Below are positions 25,526-33,122 of a stretch of DNA of 64,000 bases, in pieces (the first letter of the stretch is position 1; each line of letters starts with the position of its first letter). The position numbers were made by a program, and so were the translations under genes. Below the pieces are notes generated by a model that worked only from the letters and a program-made list of their open reading frames with translations, did not search any database and was not told the DNA's origin. Source of the stretch: Arthrobacter_E sp044748305 (lineage in GTDB: Bacteria > Actinomycetota > Actinomycetes > Actinomycetales > Micrococcaceae); the NCBI RefSeq assembly GCF_044748305.1, contig NZ_JBIVFT010000009.1:1-64000 (forward strand), read 5' to 3'.

Positions 25526-26239
25526 ATGAAGCTCATCGGCGCTGGCGCACGCCCTGGCGTGCCGCAAGTCGACCATGACCGCATCCTCACCGTCCCCAAT
25601 CTTCTGACGGTGATCCGCTTCCTGGGCGTGCCCCTCTTCATGTGGCTGGTCCTGGGAGCCCGCGAATACGGCTGGGCTGTCGCGGTGCTCGCCGTGATGG
25701 GTTCCACTGACTGGATCGACGGCTATGTGGCCCGCCGTTTCGACCAGACCTCCAAACTGGGACGCATCCTCGACCCGGCGGCCGACCGCCTGGCCCTGAT
25801 CGCCGTCGCGGTGACTCTGGTGCTGGCGGGCGTGGTCACCTGGTGGTACCTGACGGCGCTCCTCGTTCCGGATGTCGTGCTGGGCACGGCGTCCCTTCTG
25901 TACTTCCGCAATCACCCTGATCTGCCGGTGAGCGTGGTGGGCAAGGTCCGCACCGCGCTGCTTCTGCTCGGCACACCGCTGTTGGTGCTGTCCGAGATCA
26001 TGGGAGGACGGGTCCTGTTCGTCATCGCCTGGGTCCTGCTGGCCCTGGGGCTGGTGGGGCACTGGATCGCCGCCATCGGATACTTCCAGGCGATCGTCCG
26101 CAAAGGCCGCCCCGTGCGGCGGGCCCGCGTGGCCACTCACCACCGGGAGGCGGATGAGCAAGCAGCGTCCGACGACGGCGGTTCCGGCGTCGTCGGGCAG
26201 CGGACACAGCAGGACGAACGGAAGGAGGACGGCACATGA
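25526..26239 (+). CDS. CDP-alcohol phosphatidyltransferase family protein
   Basis: This membrane enzyme joins a CDP-diacylglycerol phosphatidyl group to an alcohol. The full motif D-x2-DG-x2-AR-x8-G-x3-D-x3-D is present as DWIDGYVARRF, then GRILDPAAD. The 237-residue protein has about six helices and a 40-residue hydrophilic tail. Products such as phosphatidylglycerol phosphate, cardiolipin or phosphatidylinositol phosphate cannot be told apart from sequence alone. The ribosome site GGGGGAGG abuts the ATG. The DMT transporter overlaps by 4 bp and a GT4 glycosyltransferase follows, suggesting a glycolipid pathway. Confidence 0.88.
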   Translation: MKLIGAGARPGVPQVDHDRILTVPNLLTVIRFLGVPLFMWLVLGAREYGWAVAVLAVMGSTDWIDGYVARRFDQTSKLGRILDPAADRLALIAVAVTLVLAGVVTWWYLTALLVPDVVLGTASLLYFRNHPDLPVSVVGKVRTALLLLGTPLLVLSEIMGGRVLFVIAWVLLALGLVGHWIAAIGYFQAIVRKGRPVRRARVATHHREADEQAASDDGGSGVVGQRTQQDERKEDGT

Positions 26240-27138
26240 TCTGGTTCGCTGTCATCCTGGCCGTCCTGGGTGCGTTCTGCCTGGCCATCGGAACCCAGCG
26301 GCAGGGGAGCGCCGTCAAGGCTGACACCGGCGGCCTGGCCCTGGGGTCCAGCAGCTTCCTGCGTTTGCTGCGCAATCCGCGCTGGTTGCTGGGTCTGCTG
26401 CTCCTTGCCGGTGGCATGGCGATGAACAGCGTCGCCCTGGTCTCCGCGCCATTGACCGTCATCCAGCCCATCGGCGCCATCGCGCTGGTGATCACCACGG
26501 TGGTCAATGCCAAGGATCAAGGGCTGAAGATCAACCGCGCCACGGTGGTGGCCATCTCGGCGTGCGTGACCGGGTCCGCGCTGTTCGTGCTCCTGGCGGT
26601 GAACGCCACGCAGGAGAACCATCACGTGGCGGCGACGGACGAGCTGGCCGTGGTCCTGTTGCTGGCGCTGGCGGTGGGACTCTTCGGCTCCCTTGCGGTG
26701 ATGTTCCGGCACCGGCTGAACGCCTTCGTCTACATTCTCGGGGCCGGTGTGCTGTTCGGTTTCGTCGCCGTACTGACCCGGATCATCGGCAGGCATCTGC
26801 TGGACCCCAACGGCCAGTTCCTGCTCAACGTGCCGTGGTACACCCTGGTCGCCATCGCCGCGGCCGGCGGCTTGGGCTCTTGGTTCGTGCAGAGCGCTTA
26901 CTCCGGCGGTCCGCCGGACCTGGTGGTCGCGGGTCTGACGGTGATCGACCCGATCGTCGGCATCGCGATCGGCATCACTCTCCTGGGTGAGCTTCGTCCC
27001 GATGTCCAGCCGGTCGTTGCGATATCCATGGTTGCGGCAGCCTGCCTTGCTATCGTTGGTGTGATCGCCCTGTCCAGGCACCATCCTGAGGTCACCAAGC
27101 GCAGGAAGGAAGCCGCCCGGAAATCCTCCGGGAAATAG
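26236..27138 (+). CDS. DMT-superfamily transporter (EamA/NIPA-like)
   Basis: A 300-residue protein of about nine or ten helices; the small first helix, the GLGSWFVQSAYSGGPPDLVVAG block and the repeat of AVxSAPLTVIQPIGAIAL / VVAGLTVIDPIVGIAIG fit the drug/metabolite-transporter fold. The N-terminal half resembles NIPA/EamA members seen in actinobacteria. Substrate unknown. ATGA overlap with the CDP-alcohol transferase means translational coupling, and the GT4 gene follows 47 bp later. Confidence 0.78.
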   Translation: MIWFAVILAVLGAFCLAIGTQRQGSAVKADTGGLALGSSSFLRLLRNPRWLLGLLLLAGGMAMNSVALVSAPLTVIQPIGAIALVITTVVNAKDQGLKINRATVVAISACVTGSALFVLLAVNATQENHHVAATDELAVVLLLALAVGLFGSLAVMFRHRLNAFVYILGAGVLFGFVAVLTRIIGRHLLDPNGQFLLNVPWYTLVAIAAAGGLGSWFVQSAYSGGPPDLVVAGLTVIDPIVGIAIGITLLGELRPDVQPVVAISMVAAACLAIVGVIALSRHHPEVTKRRKEAARKSSGK

Positions 27139-27185
27139 GCCGGGGCTGTCGCCCGCCACTGAACAATGCCAGGAGAAACCCCCGC

Positions 27186-28382
27186 ATGACGTCCACCGAC
27201 GGTAGCAAACCCCTGACCATCCTGATCGCCGCGGACACCTATCCTCCGCACGTGAACGGGGCCGCGCAGTTCGGCTACCGCCTGGCCAAGGGCATGACGG
27301 CGCGGGGGCACCAGGTGCACGTCCTGGCCGCCCGTCCTGACAAGGGCAAGAGCTACACGGAGTTCCGTCCGGAGGGCACCGTTCACCGGATCCGCTCCCA
27401 TTCGGTCCCCACTCACGATTCCTTCCGGATCACCTTCCCCTGGGAGATCAAGAAGGAGATCGCGCTGCTCTTCGACAAGGTGCAGCCGGACGTCGTTCAC
27501 ATCCAGAGCCACTACATGATCGGCGAGCATGTCCTCTATGAGGCCGTGAAGCGTGGCGTCCGCGTGGTGGCCACCAATCACTTCATGCCGGAGAACCTGA
27601 ACCCCTTCCTGCCCTTCCCGCAGTGGCTGAAAGACCGGATCGGCCGGATCTCGTGGAAGGACATGGGCAAGGTCATGGGGCAGGCGAACGTGGTCACCAC
27701 GCCCACGCCTCTGGCCGCCAAGGCGATGCATCAGCACGCCTTCCTGCGCCAGGTGCTGCCGCTCTCCAATGGCATCGACACCCCTGCGTACGAGCTGCAG
27801 CCGGGTGAGGTCGTGGAGAAGAACCCGTACCCGACCATTCTCTTCGCCGGTCGCCTGGCCGAGGAGAAGAATGTCGATGTCCTGATCAAGGCCTTGGGAC
27901 GTCTTCCCGAGGAGATGAACGTACACCTGGAGATCGTCGGTGGCGGGGAGATCCGTCCCGCCTTGGAGCGCCTGGTGGAGTCCCTTGGCTTGGGGGACCG
28001 TGTCACGTTCCTGGGTCTTGCGCCCGACGACGAGCTGCGCCGCGCGTACATCCGCGCCGATCTCTTCTGCATGCCGGGCACCGCGGAGTTGCAGTCGCTG
28101 GTCACCCTGGAGGCCATGAGCGCCTCCACCCCGGTGGTGCTGGCCAATGCCATGGCGTTGCCGCACCTGTCTGAGGACGGCGTGAACGGGTACCTGTTCG
28201 AGCCGAACAACGTGGTGGACCTGACGGAGAAGATCCAGGCCGTGCTGGGCCAGCCGGAGGAGGGACGCCGCGCCATGGGCGAGGCGAGCCACCGCATGGT
28301 CCAGAAGCACAGCCTGGAGAACACGCTGCAGACCTTCGAAGACATCTACCGCGGCGCCGACTACGAGGATCTGCTCGTCTGA
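27186..28382 (+). CDS. GT4-family glycosyltransferase
   Basis: A 398-residue GT-B enzyme. The N-terminal acceptor domain starts IAADTYPPHVNGAAQFG, and the donor domain has AGRLAEEKNVDVLIKAL and the E-x7-E motif (AELQSLVTLEAMS). It resembles retaining glycolipid glycosyltransferases of the PimB or monoglycosyl-diacylglycerol type; donor and acceptor are inferred only from its place behind a CDP-alcohol phosphatidyltransferase and a DMT transporter. It has a good ribosome site (AGGAGAAAC). Confidence 0.85.
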   Translation: MTSTDGSKPLTILIAADTYPPHVNGAAQFGYRLAKGMTARGHQVHVLAARPDKGKSYTEFRPEGTVHRIRSHSVPTHDSFRITFPWEIKKEIALLFDKVQPDVVHIQSHYMIGEHVLYEAVKRGVRVVATNHFMPENLNPFLPFPQWLKDRIGRISWKDMGKVMGQANVVTTPTPLAAKAMHQHAFLRQVLPLSNGIDTPAYELQPGEVVEKNPYPTILFAGRLAEEKNVDVLIKALGRLPEEMNVHLEIVGGGEIRPALERLVESLGLGDRVTFLGLAPDDELRRAYIRADLFCMPGTAELQSLVTLEAMSASTPVVLANAMALPHLSEDGVNGYLFEPNNVVDLTEKIQAVLGQPEEGRRAMGEASHRMVQKHSLENTLQTFEDIYRGADYEDLLV

Positions 28383-28471
28383 TCCTTCCGGCGCGATGAA
28401 GGCGTCCGGGGCGGTCACGGTAGACTGTTCCGGGCGTCGTTCCAGAGGTCTTCCTGACCCGGAACACCCAC

Positions 28472-28545
28472 GGGGGTATAGCTCAGCCGGTCAGAGCAGA
28501 GGACTCATAATCCTTTGGTCCTGGGTTCAAGTCCCAGTGCCCCTA
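28472..28545 (+). tRNA. tRNA with CAT anticodon (tRNA-Met, or lysidine-modified tRNA-Ile2)
   Basis: A 74-nt cloverleaf: acceptor GGGGGTA / TGCCCCT, anticodon loop CTCATAA, T arm CTGGG-TTCAAGT-CCCAG, and A discriminator. The anticodon arm ACTCATAATC and the TTTGGTC variable region look more like bacterial tRNA-Ile2, which reads AUA after TilS modifies C34, than like elongator Met. This is judged by eye only. TAGACT at 28421-28426 may be its -10. Confidence 0.9.
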
Positions 28546-28553
28546 CCCGAAAC

Positions 28554-28586
28554 GGCCCCGGAATCACGCGGATTCCGGGGCCTTCC
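28554..28586 (+). terminator. Terminator after the CAT-anticodon tRNA
   Basis: The 12-bp stem GGCCCCGGAATC / GATTCCGGGGCC has a 5-nt loop and is followed by TTCC. Confidence 0.7.
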
Positions 28587-28719
28587 ACATACCCCTCGGC
28601 GTCGTGCGGCGATCGTCGAGCCGAACCCTTGTGGGGTTGGCATGGCCGGAAACCGCACGAGCATCGAAGTCACCTGCGTTGCCGCCGGCTCGCAGCCAGG
28701 GGTTCCGCAAGCTGCCGGT

Positions 28720-29073
28720 TCAGCTCGCCTGCCACAATTCGATGCGGTTGCCCTCCGGATCGGTGACCCAGCCGAAGCAGCCGATGCCGTCCATCTCCTG
28801 GACCTCGTCATCCACCTGGGCGCCCGCCGCCCGCAATTGTGCGAGCATCGCGTCCAGATCGGCGACCCGGAAATTCATCATCGTCTGCTGCGCCGGACTG
28901 CCGAAGTACTCGGTGTCGGCGTCAAAGGCAGCGAAAACGGTCGGCCCGGCGTCCTGCTGCCAGAGGCCGTGCCCGTCGATGGCGAGGCCCAGGCAATCGC
29001 GGTACCATGCGGTCAAGGTCTGAGGGTCACGGGCGCGGAGAAAATGTCCGCCGATGCCCACTACGCGTTCCAT
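28720..29073 (-). CDS. VOC-family (glyoxalase/bleomycin resistance-type) protein
   Basis: A 117-residue single-domain vicinal-oxygen-chelate protein. A metal-ligand type His in GIGGHFLRARDPQTLTAWY and an acidic terminal strand (PEGNRIELWQ, with the usual Glu) are visible. Function in the family ranges from dioxygenase to drug binding, so no reaction is claimed. GATGCT lies 6 nt before the start codon on the minus strand. Confidence 0.82.
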   Translation of the reverse strand: MERVVGIGGHFLRARDPQTLTAWYRDCLGLAIDGHGLWQQDAGPTVFAAFDADTEYFGSPAQQTMMNFRVADLDAMLAQLRAAGAQVDDEVQEMDGIGCFGWVTDPEGNRIELWQAS

Positions 29074-29184
29074 GGGACCAGCATCCCACTGTTCCTGGTG
29101 AAAAGGTGTCGTTCCCGGGAGGATTCCGGCATCAGCAGACGCCTCGGCCTTTCATGGGCCGATGCAGCGGTCAACGGTGCGTGT

Positions 29185-29394
29185 TCAGCTTCTGTCGCCG
29201 GCGCGGTGACTGTTCTCCCCGCCGCGCACTTTCGCCTCGCGAGGCTGAGCGGCCGCACCACGGCGTCCCGCTTCTCGCGCGTCCGGACCGCCAGGCGAAC
29301 CGAAGTGGCCCGTGCTCGCTTTACCGCCGCGGCGGGCCTGCTCGGTGGTGTCGGCGCGCTGTCCGAACTGTCCTGCGTTGTTCTTGCCGGGCAT
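29185..29394 (-). CDS. Small KGG-motif stress protein (Con-10/YciG-like)
   Basis: A 69-residue, hydrophilic, glycine-rich protein with KGG-like repeats: NNAGQFGQRADTTEQARRGG, KASTGHFGSPGG and DAREAGRRGG-type units. This matches the small general-stress proteins of the Con-10/YciG group, which are intrinsically disordered and induced by stress or sporulation; their mechanism is unclear. The ATG follows an AGGAGGACATC ribosome site. Nothing nearby shares its pathway. Confidence 0.7.
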   Translation of the reverse strand: MPGKNNAGQFGQRADTTEQARRGGKASTGHFGSPGGPDAREAGRRGAAAQPREAKVRGGENSHRAGDRS

Positions 29395-29653
29395 GATGTC
29401 CTCCTGCCTCTCATTGACTTCTGTCATCTTCAGGCAAACAGGCTTTGGGCTCCGGAGATAGAGCCTTTCGGTCCGGGTGATCCGCCCGTACAATCGCGCA
29501 GACATCCGGCGATACGGCAGGTTTCTGCCGCGAGGTCCTGAGGTTTTCGGCAATGGGATCGTTGCCCGAATCGCCCGACCAGGCGGCCTATAATTTCCTG
29601 TACGGGGGCTTGCAAGAACGCCTGGCAAATGACGGGCTGGAGGAGGATTCTGC

Positions 29654-30130
29654 ATGGCGCTCGAATTGATCAATAGAAGCTGGGCCGAAGGCGACCGAGA
29701 AGATCATGTTCTCTCTGCCTTGCATCTACTCCGGGAGTTCACCGTGGTGGAAAGCGGAGCCCGCGCCCATCTCATGGCGGATCTGAAGATCAACAGCAAC
29801 GATCTCTCGGCATTGCGATTCGTTCTGGATGAGTCGTCACGCGAGGCGGTGAGTCCTCGTGCGCTCGGGGCCCATCTGGGGATCACCTCTGCGTCCACCA
29901 CCGCTTTGGTGAACCGCCTGGAAAAGGCCGGATACCTCAGAAGAGAACCGGATCCTCAAGACCGCAGGGGTTTGGTTCTCCACGCCACTCAGGCCGCACA
30001 GGTCATCCTCGAGTCGAGCCTTCAACGGCAAGTCAGCGCGCTTCTCACCGCGGCTGGAGCCTTCAGCACGGATGAGTTGGCGACGGTCGAGAAGTTTCTC
30101 GGTGCAGTCATCGACGCACTGAGAACCTAG
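29654..30130 (+). CDS. MarR-family transcriptional regulator
   Basis: A 158-residue winged-helix regulator. The recognition helix region PRALGAHLGITSASTTALVN and the wing REPDPQDRRGLVLHAT are characteristic of MarR proteins. It starts after a GGAGGAGG ribosome site. It reads toward the alpha/beta-hydrolase gene 110 bp downstream, a possible target. The 259-bp region upstream contains no gene and no clear palindrome that I can see. Confidence 0.88.
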   Translation: MALELINRSWAEGDREDHVLSALHLLREFTVVESGARAHLMADLKINSNDLSALRFVLDESSREAVSPRALGAHLGITSASTTALVNRLEKAGYLRREPDPQDRRGLVLHATQAAQVILESSLQRQVSALLTAAGAFSTDELATVEKFLGAVIDALRT

Positions 30131-30239
30131 ACGGCGTCAGCCCCCACTGCGTGGCAGCAGCCTCACGCGGCCCTGCCCTCTCACCATGTCCCGGGGAGGG
30201 CGGTTCCCTGGCGGCTCACCGTCACGCATAATTACGGCT

Positions 30240-31211
30240 ATGATCCGCGAAGAAGTCAGCTGGCAGCTCGACGACGTCACGATGTACGGCACTCTGGTAC
30301 GTCCTGAAGGAGAGGGGCCGTTTCCCGGTGTCGTCCTGGTGGCGGGCAGCGGCCCGACCGACCGCGACTGGAACTCACCTCTGCTTCCCGGCACCAATGG
30401 CAGTGGACGCTTGCTGGCCGAAGCCCTGGCCGAGGCTGGGTTCGCTTCCTTGCGTTATGACAAGAGGGCGTCCGGCCCGCATGTCCGGGAGAATCTTCCC
30501 CGGCTCATCGGCACGATGAGCATGGCCTCCCACTTGGCGGAGCTGAAGGCGGCTGCCGGTCTGCTGGCCGGTCAGGAGTTCGTTGACGACAACAGGATTG
30601 TGGGCTTGGGCAACAGCGAAGGATGCCTGCATGTGATCCACTACGCCCTGGGGGACCACGAGCCTGCCTTTGCCGGGGTCATCCTCGCCAGCCCGCCCGG
30701 ACGAGCCGTCGGGGAGGTGCTGCTGATGCAGCTCAGGACCCAGCTGGGGCAGGTGCCCGGAGGGCTTGAACTCCTCCCTCTTGTCGAGGAGGCTGCCGCG
30801 CGGTACAACAGGGGTGAAGCGATGGATCTGGATGAGCGTCTTCCGGAGAGCGTGCGGATGGTGCTGATGAGTTTCGAAACCCCGGCCAATCTGCCACTCG
30901 CCAGGGAACTCTGGAGTGAAGACGCCGCCGACGCATTGCCCGGCCTGACCCAGCCCACCCTGGTGATCATCGGTGAGAAGGATCTCCAAGTGGATGTCCG
31001 GGCGGATGGAGCCCCACTCCAGGAGGCCGCGGCCGGGAAACAGAACATCGGCTTCGTCTTTCCTCCCACGGCCAATCACGTGCTGAAGGAGGAGACACGC
31101 AGTCTTGCCGAACTGGCGGAAGCCCCCGGCACGGGATACAACGAGGAGGGCACCAGGCTGGATCCGGAAAGTCTCGACCTCGTGCTGGGATGGTTGCGGG
31201 AAAACATCTGA
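30240..31211 (+). CDS. Alpha/beta-hydrolase family protein
   Basis: A 323-residue hydrolase. The oxyanion-side motif VAGSGPTDRDWN, nucleophile elbow GLGNSEGCL (Ser), Asp in IIGEKDLQVD and His in TANHVLKEE complete a triad. The fold and the GPTDRD loop are like those of the acyl-esterase/dienelactone-type alpha/beta-hydrolases. The start at 30240 lies 7 nt after CATAAT, and an upstream frame extension carries no family sequence. The MarR gene is upstream. Confidence 0.82.
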   Translation: MIREEVSWQLDDVTMYGTLVRPEGEGPFPGVVLVAGSGPTDRDWNSPLLPGTNGSGRLLAEALAEAGFASLRYDKRASGPHVRENLPRLIGTMSMASHLAELKAAAGLLAGQEFVDDNRIVGLGNSEGCLHVIHYALGDHEPAFAGVILASPPGRAVGEVLLMQLRTQLGQVPGGLELLPLVEEAAARYNRGEAMDLDERLPESVRMVLMSFETPANLPLARELWSEDAADALPGLTQPTLVIIGEKDLQVDVRADGAPLQEAAAGKQNIGFVFPPTANHVLKEETRSLAELAEAPGTGYNEEGTRLDPESLDLVLGWLRENI

Positions 31212-31319
31212 AAGTCGCCTGAAGACGGCCCGCAGCATGTATGGACCTGCTCGAATTTCCACGTAACGAAACACGAAAGATCGTTTTCGGAATGGAAACT
31301 CACTAGAGTGGACTTATCG

Positions 31320-31346
31320 GATCCGCGCCCAGGGCGCGGATCTTTT
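31320..31346 (+). terminator. Terminator-like hairpin upstream of the 31377 gene
   Basis: GATCCGCGC / GCGCGGATC is a 9-bp stem with a CCAGG loop and TTTT directly after. It lies only 30 nt before the next start codon, so it ends readthrough from the hydrolase gene or acts as a leader attenuator. Confidence 0.6.
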
Positions 31347-31376
31347 CACTCGCAGCACTTCCGAAAGACGGGCACC

Positions 31377-31757
31377 ATGGCCTCTTCTCATGATTTCTTC
31401 CTCCACGGGGACCACGCCGCAGGCCGGGCCGTGGTCGCGGAAACGCTCTCCGCGCAGGAATTCATCGTCACTGAAACCCCTAAAGGCGGTCTTCTCGCCA
31501 AACGAGGCAGCGCGCCACTGACCATTCTTTTCGGTGCCATGGCAGGCGCGAAATTCCAGATGGTCTTTCTCGTCGATTTCATGGTCGACGCCTCGGGCCG
31601 CTTGGTGGTCCGGCTCCACCGCAATATGACATCCGGTGCCCTCAAGGGCGGGGCCATCGGGGCTTCGAAGACCAACACGGCTTTCGAACAGACCGCCAAC
31701 GCACTGGCGGAAGCCCTTCACACTCGCGGCCTGTTGGCCGAGAGCATCTCCAATTGA
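31377..31757 (+). CDS. Small protein of unknown function
   Basis: A 126-residue protein that I do not recognise. It starts with an ATG after a weak purine stretch. One moderately hydrophobic strand or helix (APLTILFGAMAGAKFQMVFLVDFMV) lies at the centre, and the C-terminal third is polar and Ala/Asn-rich. The hydrophobic part could be a beta-hairpin of a soluble alpha/beta protein as well as a membrane contact. It is followed 41 bp later by a DUF4190-type protein. Confidence 0.55.
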   Translation: MASSHDFFLHGDHAAGRAVVAETLSAQEFIVTETPKGGLLAKRGSAPLTILFGAMAGAKFQMVFLVDFMVDASGRLVVRLHRNMTSGALKGGAIGASKTNTAFEQTANALAEALHTRGLLAESISN

Positions 31758-31798
31758 TCCATCACATCACTCGCAATCACTCGCAGCAAGGAAACCTC

Positions 31799-32080
31799 AT
31801 GAGCCAGACCCCTCAGTACCAGGCCCCGCAGTCCCAGCCCTATGCTCCGCAGAAGAGCGGCACCAACACCCTGGCGATCATCTCCCTGATCTCCGCCTTC
31901 TTCATCTCGCTCCTCGGCGTCATTCTCGGTTTCGTCGCTCTGAGCCAGATCAAGCGCACGGGTGAGGGCGGTCGCGGCCTGGCGATCGCCGGCATCATCG
32001 TCGGTTTCGCGGGCATGGTCATCGGCCTGATCGTGGCGATCAGCACGATCTCCATGAGTGCCTCCCTCAGCAACTACTGA
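31799..32080 (+). CDS. Small DUF4190-type membrane protein
   Basis: A 93-residue protein. An N-terminal PQYQAPQSQPYAPQ-type Q/P-rich tail (about 20 residues) precedes two membrane helices separated by the loop LSQIKRTGEGGRGLAIAG, the hallmark of DUF4190-like proteins. Function is unknown; such proteins often accompany envelope or secretion genes. The ribosome site is AAGGAAACC. A strong terminator ends the unit. Confidence 0.8.
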   Translation: MSQTPQYQAPQSQPYAPQKSGTNTLAIISLISAFFISLLGVILGFVALSQIKRTGEGGRGLAIAGIIVGFAGMVIGLIVAISTISMSASLSNY

Positions 32081-32111
32081 GCTGTTCAGTAGCCGCTGAG
32101 TCACGCTTCAC

Positions 32112-32147
32112 CCTGAGGCCCCGGTCGTCATCGACCGGGGCCTCAGG
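32112..32147 (+). terminator. Terminator after the DUF4190-type gene
   Basis: A perfect 16-bp stem, CCTGAGGCCCCGGTCG / CGACCGGGGCCTCAGG, with loop TCAT. There is no U-run. Confidence 0.75.
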
Positions 32148-32314
32148 CATGCCCGGCCTCTCACTCACTGGACGACTTCGAAATAGTGAATGCAGGCGTG
32201 ACTTAACTTGGTGGTAAGGCCCGCCTTCCCTCATGATGTACTCCGGGACGCGCGCGGCGCGCCCCCTGTGATGGAACACCGGGGAACCCCGGTACGAGCA
32301 GGACTGGATTGACG

Positions 32315-33073
32315 ATGCCCCTCAAGGCTGCCGGGACCATGGCTGATGCGATCAGTGCGTATCACGACTACGTGGTGAAACAACTCAAGGAACTGCGGGG
32401 CCGTCTGGGCGATCTCGGAACAGCGCTCGCACAGGACGACGTCGACGGCGCGCGCACAGCGTGGCTCTCCGCCCAGCAGTGCTGGCAGCGTGTCGGTGCG
32501 GCGTACGGAAGCTTCGGCGAGCTGGGCGACGCGATCTCTCCCGGCTCGCGCGGATTGCAGCGAGGCTCGGAGGATCCGGGCTTCACGGGCCTGCGCCGTC
32601 TCGAATACGGGCTCTGGCACGGCCAGGGTCAAACGCAGCTGAAGCCCGTCCTGGACCGGCTCGCCACGGATCTCGACGCCCTCGAGAAGAAACTTCCGGA
32701 GCTTTCGACGGATCCGGCGGACATGCCCCTGAGGCTCCATGAAATTCTGGAGGACGCTCAGCGTGACCATCTCTCCGGCAACGGCGACCAGGGCTCAGGG
32801 ACGGCGGTCGCCCTCACCCGCGCCGATGTGGAAGCGACGCAGGAGGTCCTGAACCTCCTGCGGACCCTGCTCGAACGGCTCAAGTCCGGGTACCCGGCGC
32901 AACTCGACAGGGAACTGTCGAGCCTGTTGCAGGCCATTGACCAGACCCGTGCCGCGGGCTCCTGGATCCCGTACCCGCAGCTGAGCATCCTGCAACGCCA
33001 GCGGGTCAACGGCGCGCTCGGGCAGGCGCTCGAAACGCTGGCGCTCGCCCCGGCGTTGTTCTCCACCGAGTGA
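32315..33073 (+). CDS. EfeO-like imelysin (peptidase M75) domain protein
   Basis: In EfeUOB systems EfeO is a periplasmic or surface iron-binding protein. This 252-residue protein is the helical M75 domain alone, beginning near MADAISAYHDYV, with GFTGLRRLEYGLWHG at about 88-102 and a second helical half. It lacks the usual N-terminal signal peptide and cupredoxin part, and the family's GxHxxE iron-site motif appears as GLRRLE, with His replaced by Arg. It precedes the DyP/EfeB gene by 49 bp. Export without a signal peptide is unexplained; an upstream start in frame is not visible. A TTG at 32309 is an alternative start. Confidence 0.8.
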   Translation: MPLKAAGTMADAISAYHDYVVKQLKELRGRLGDLGTALAQDDVDGARTAWLSAQQCWQRVGAAYGSFGELGDAISPGSRGLQRGSEDPGFTGLRRLEYGLWHGQGQTQLKPVLDRLATDLDALEKKLPELSTDPADMPLRLHEILEDAQRDHLSGNGDQGSGTAVALTRADVEATQEVLNLLRTLLERLKSGYPAQLDRELSSLLQAIDQTRAAGSWIPYPQLSILQRQRVNGALGQALETLALAPALFSTE

Positions 33074-33122
33074 ACCGTACCAGCAGCCTCCCCGCCCCCT
33101 CTTGCCGACGAAAGACCCTGCC

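Noticed and set aside
32160..32314. Iron box (DtxR/IdeR or Fur) before the EfeO-like gene
   Set aside because: The stretch TTAACTTGGTGGTAAGG has too little symmetry and too few consensus matches for an IdeR site, and no other box is visible.
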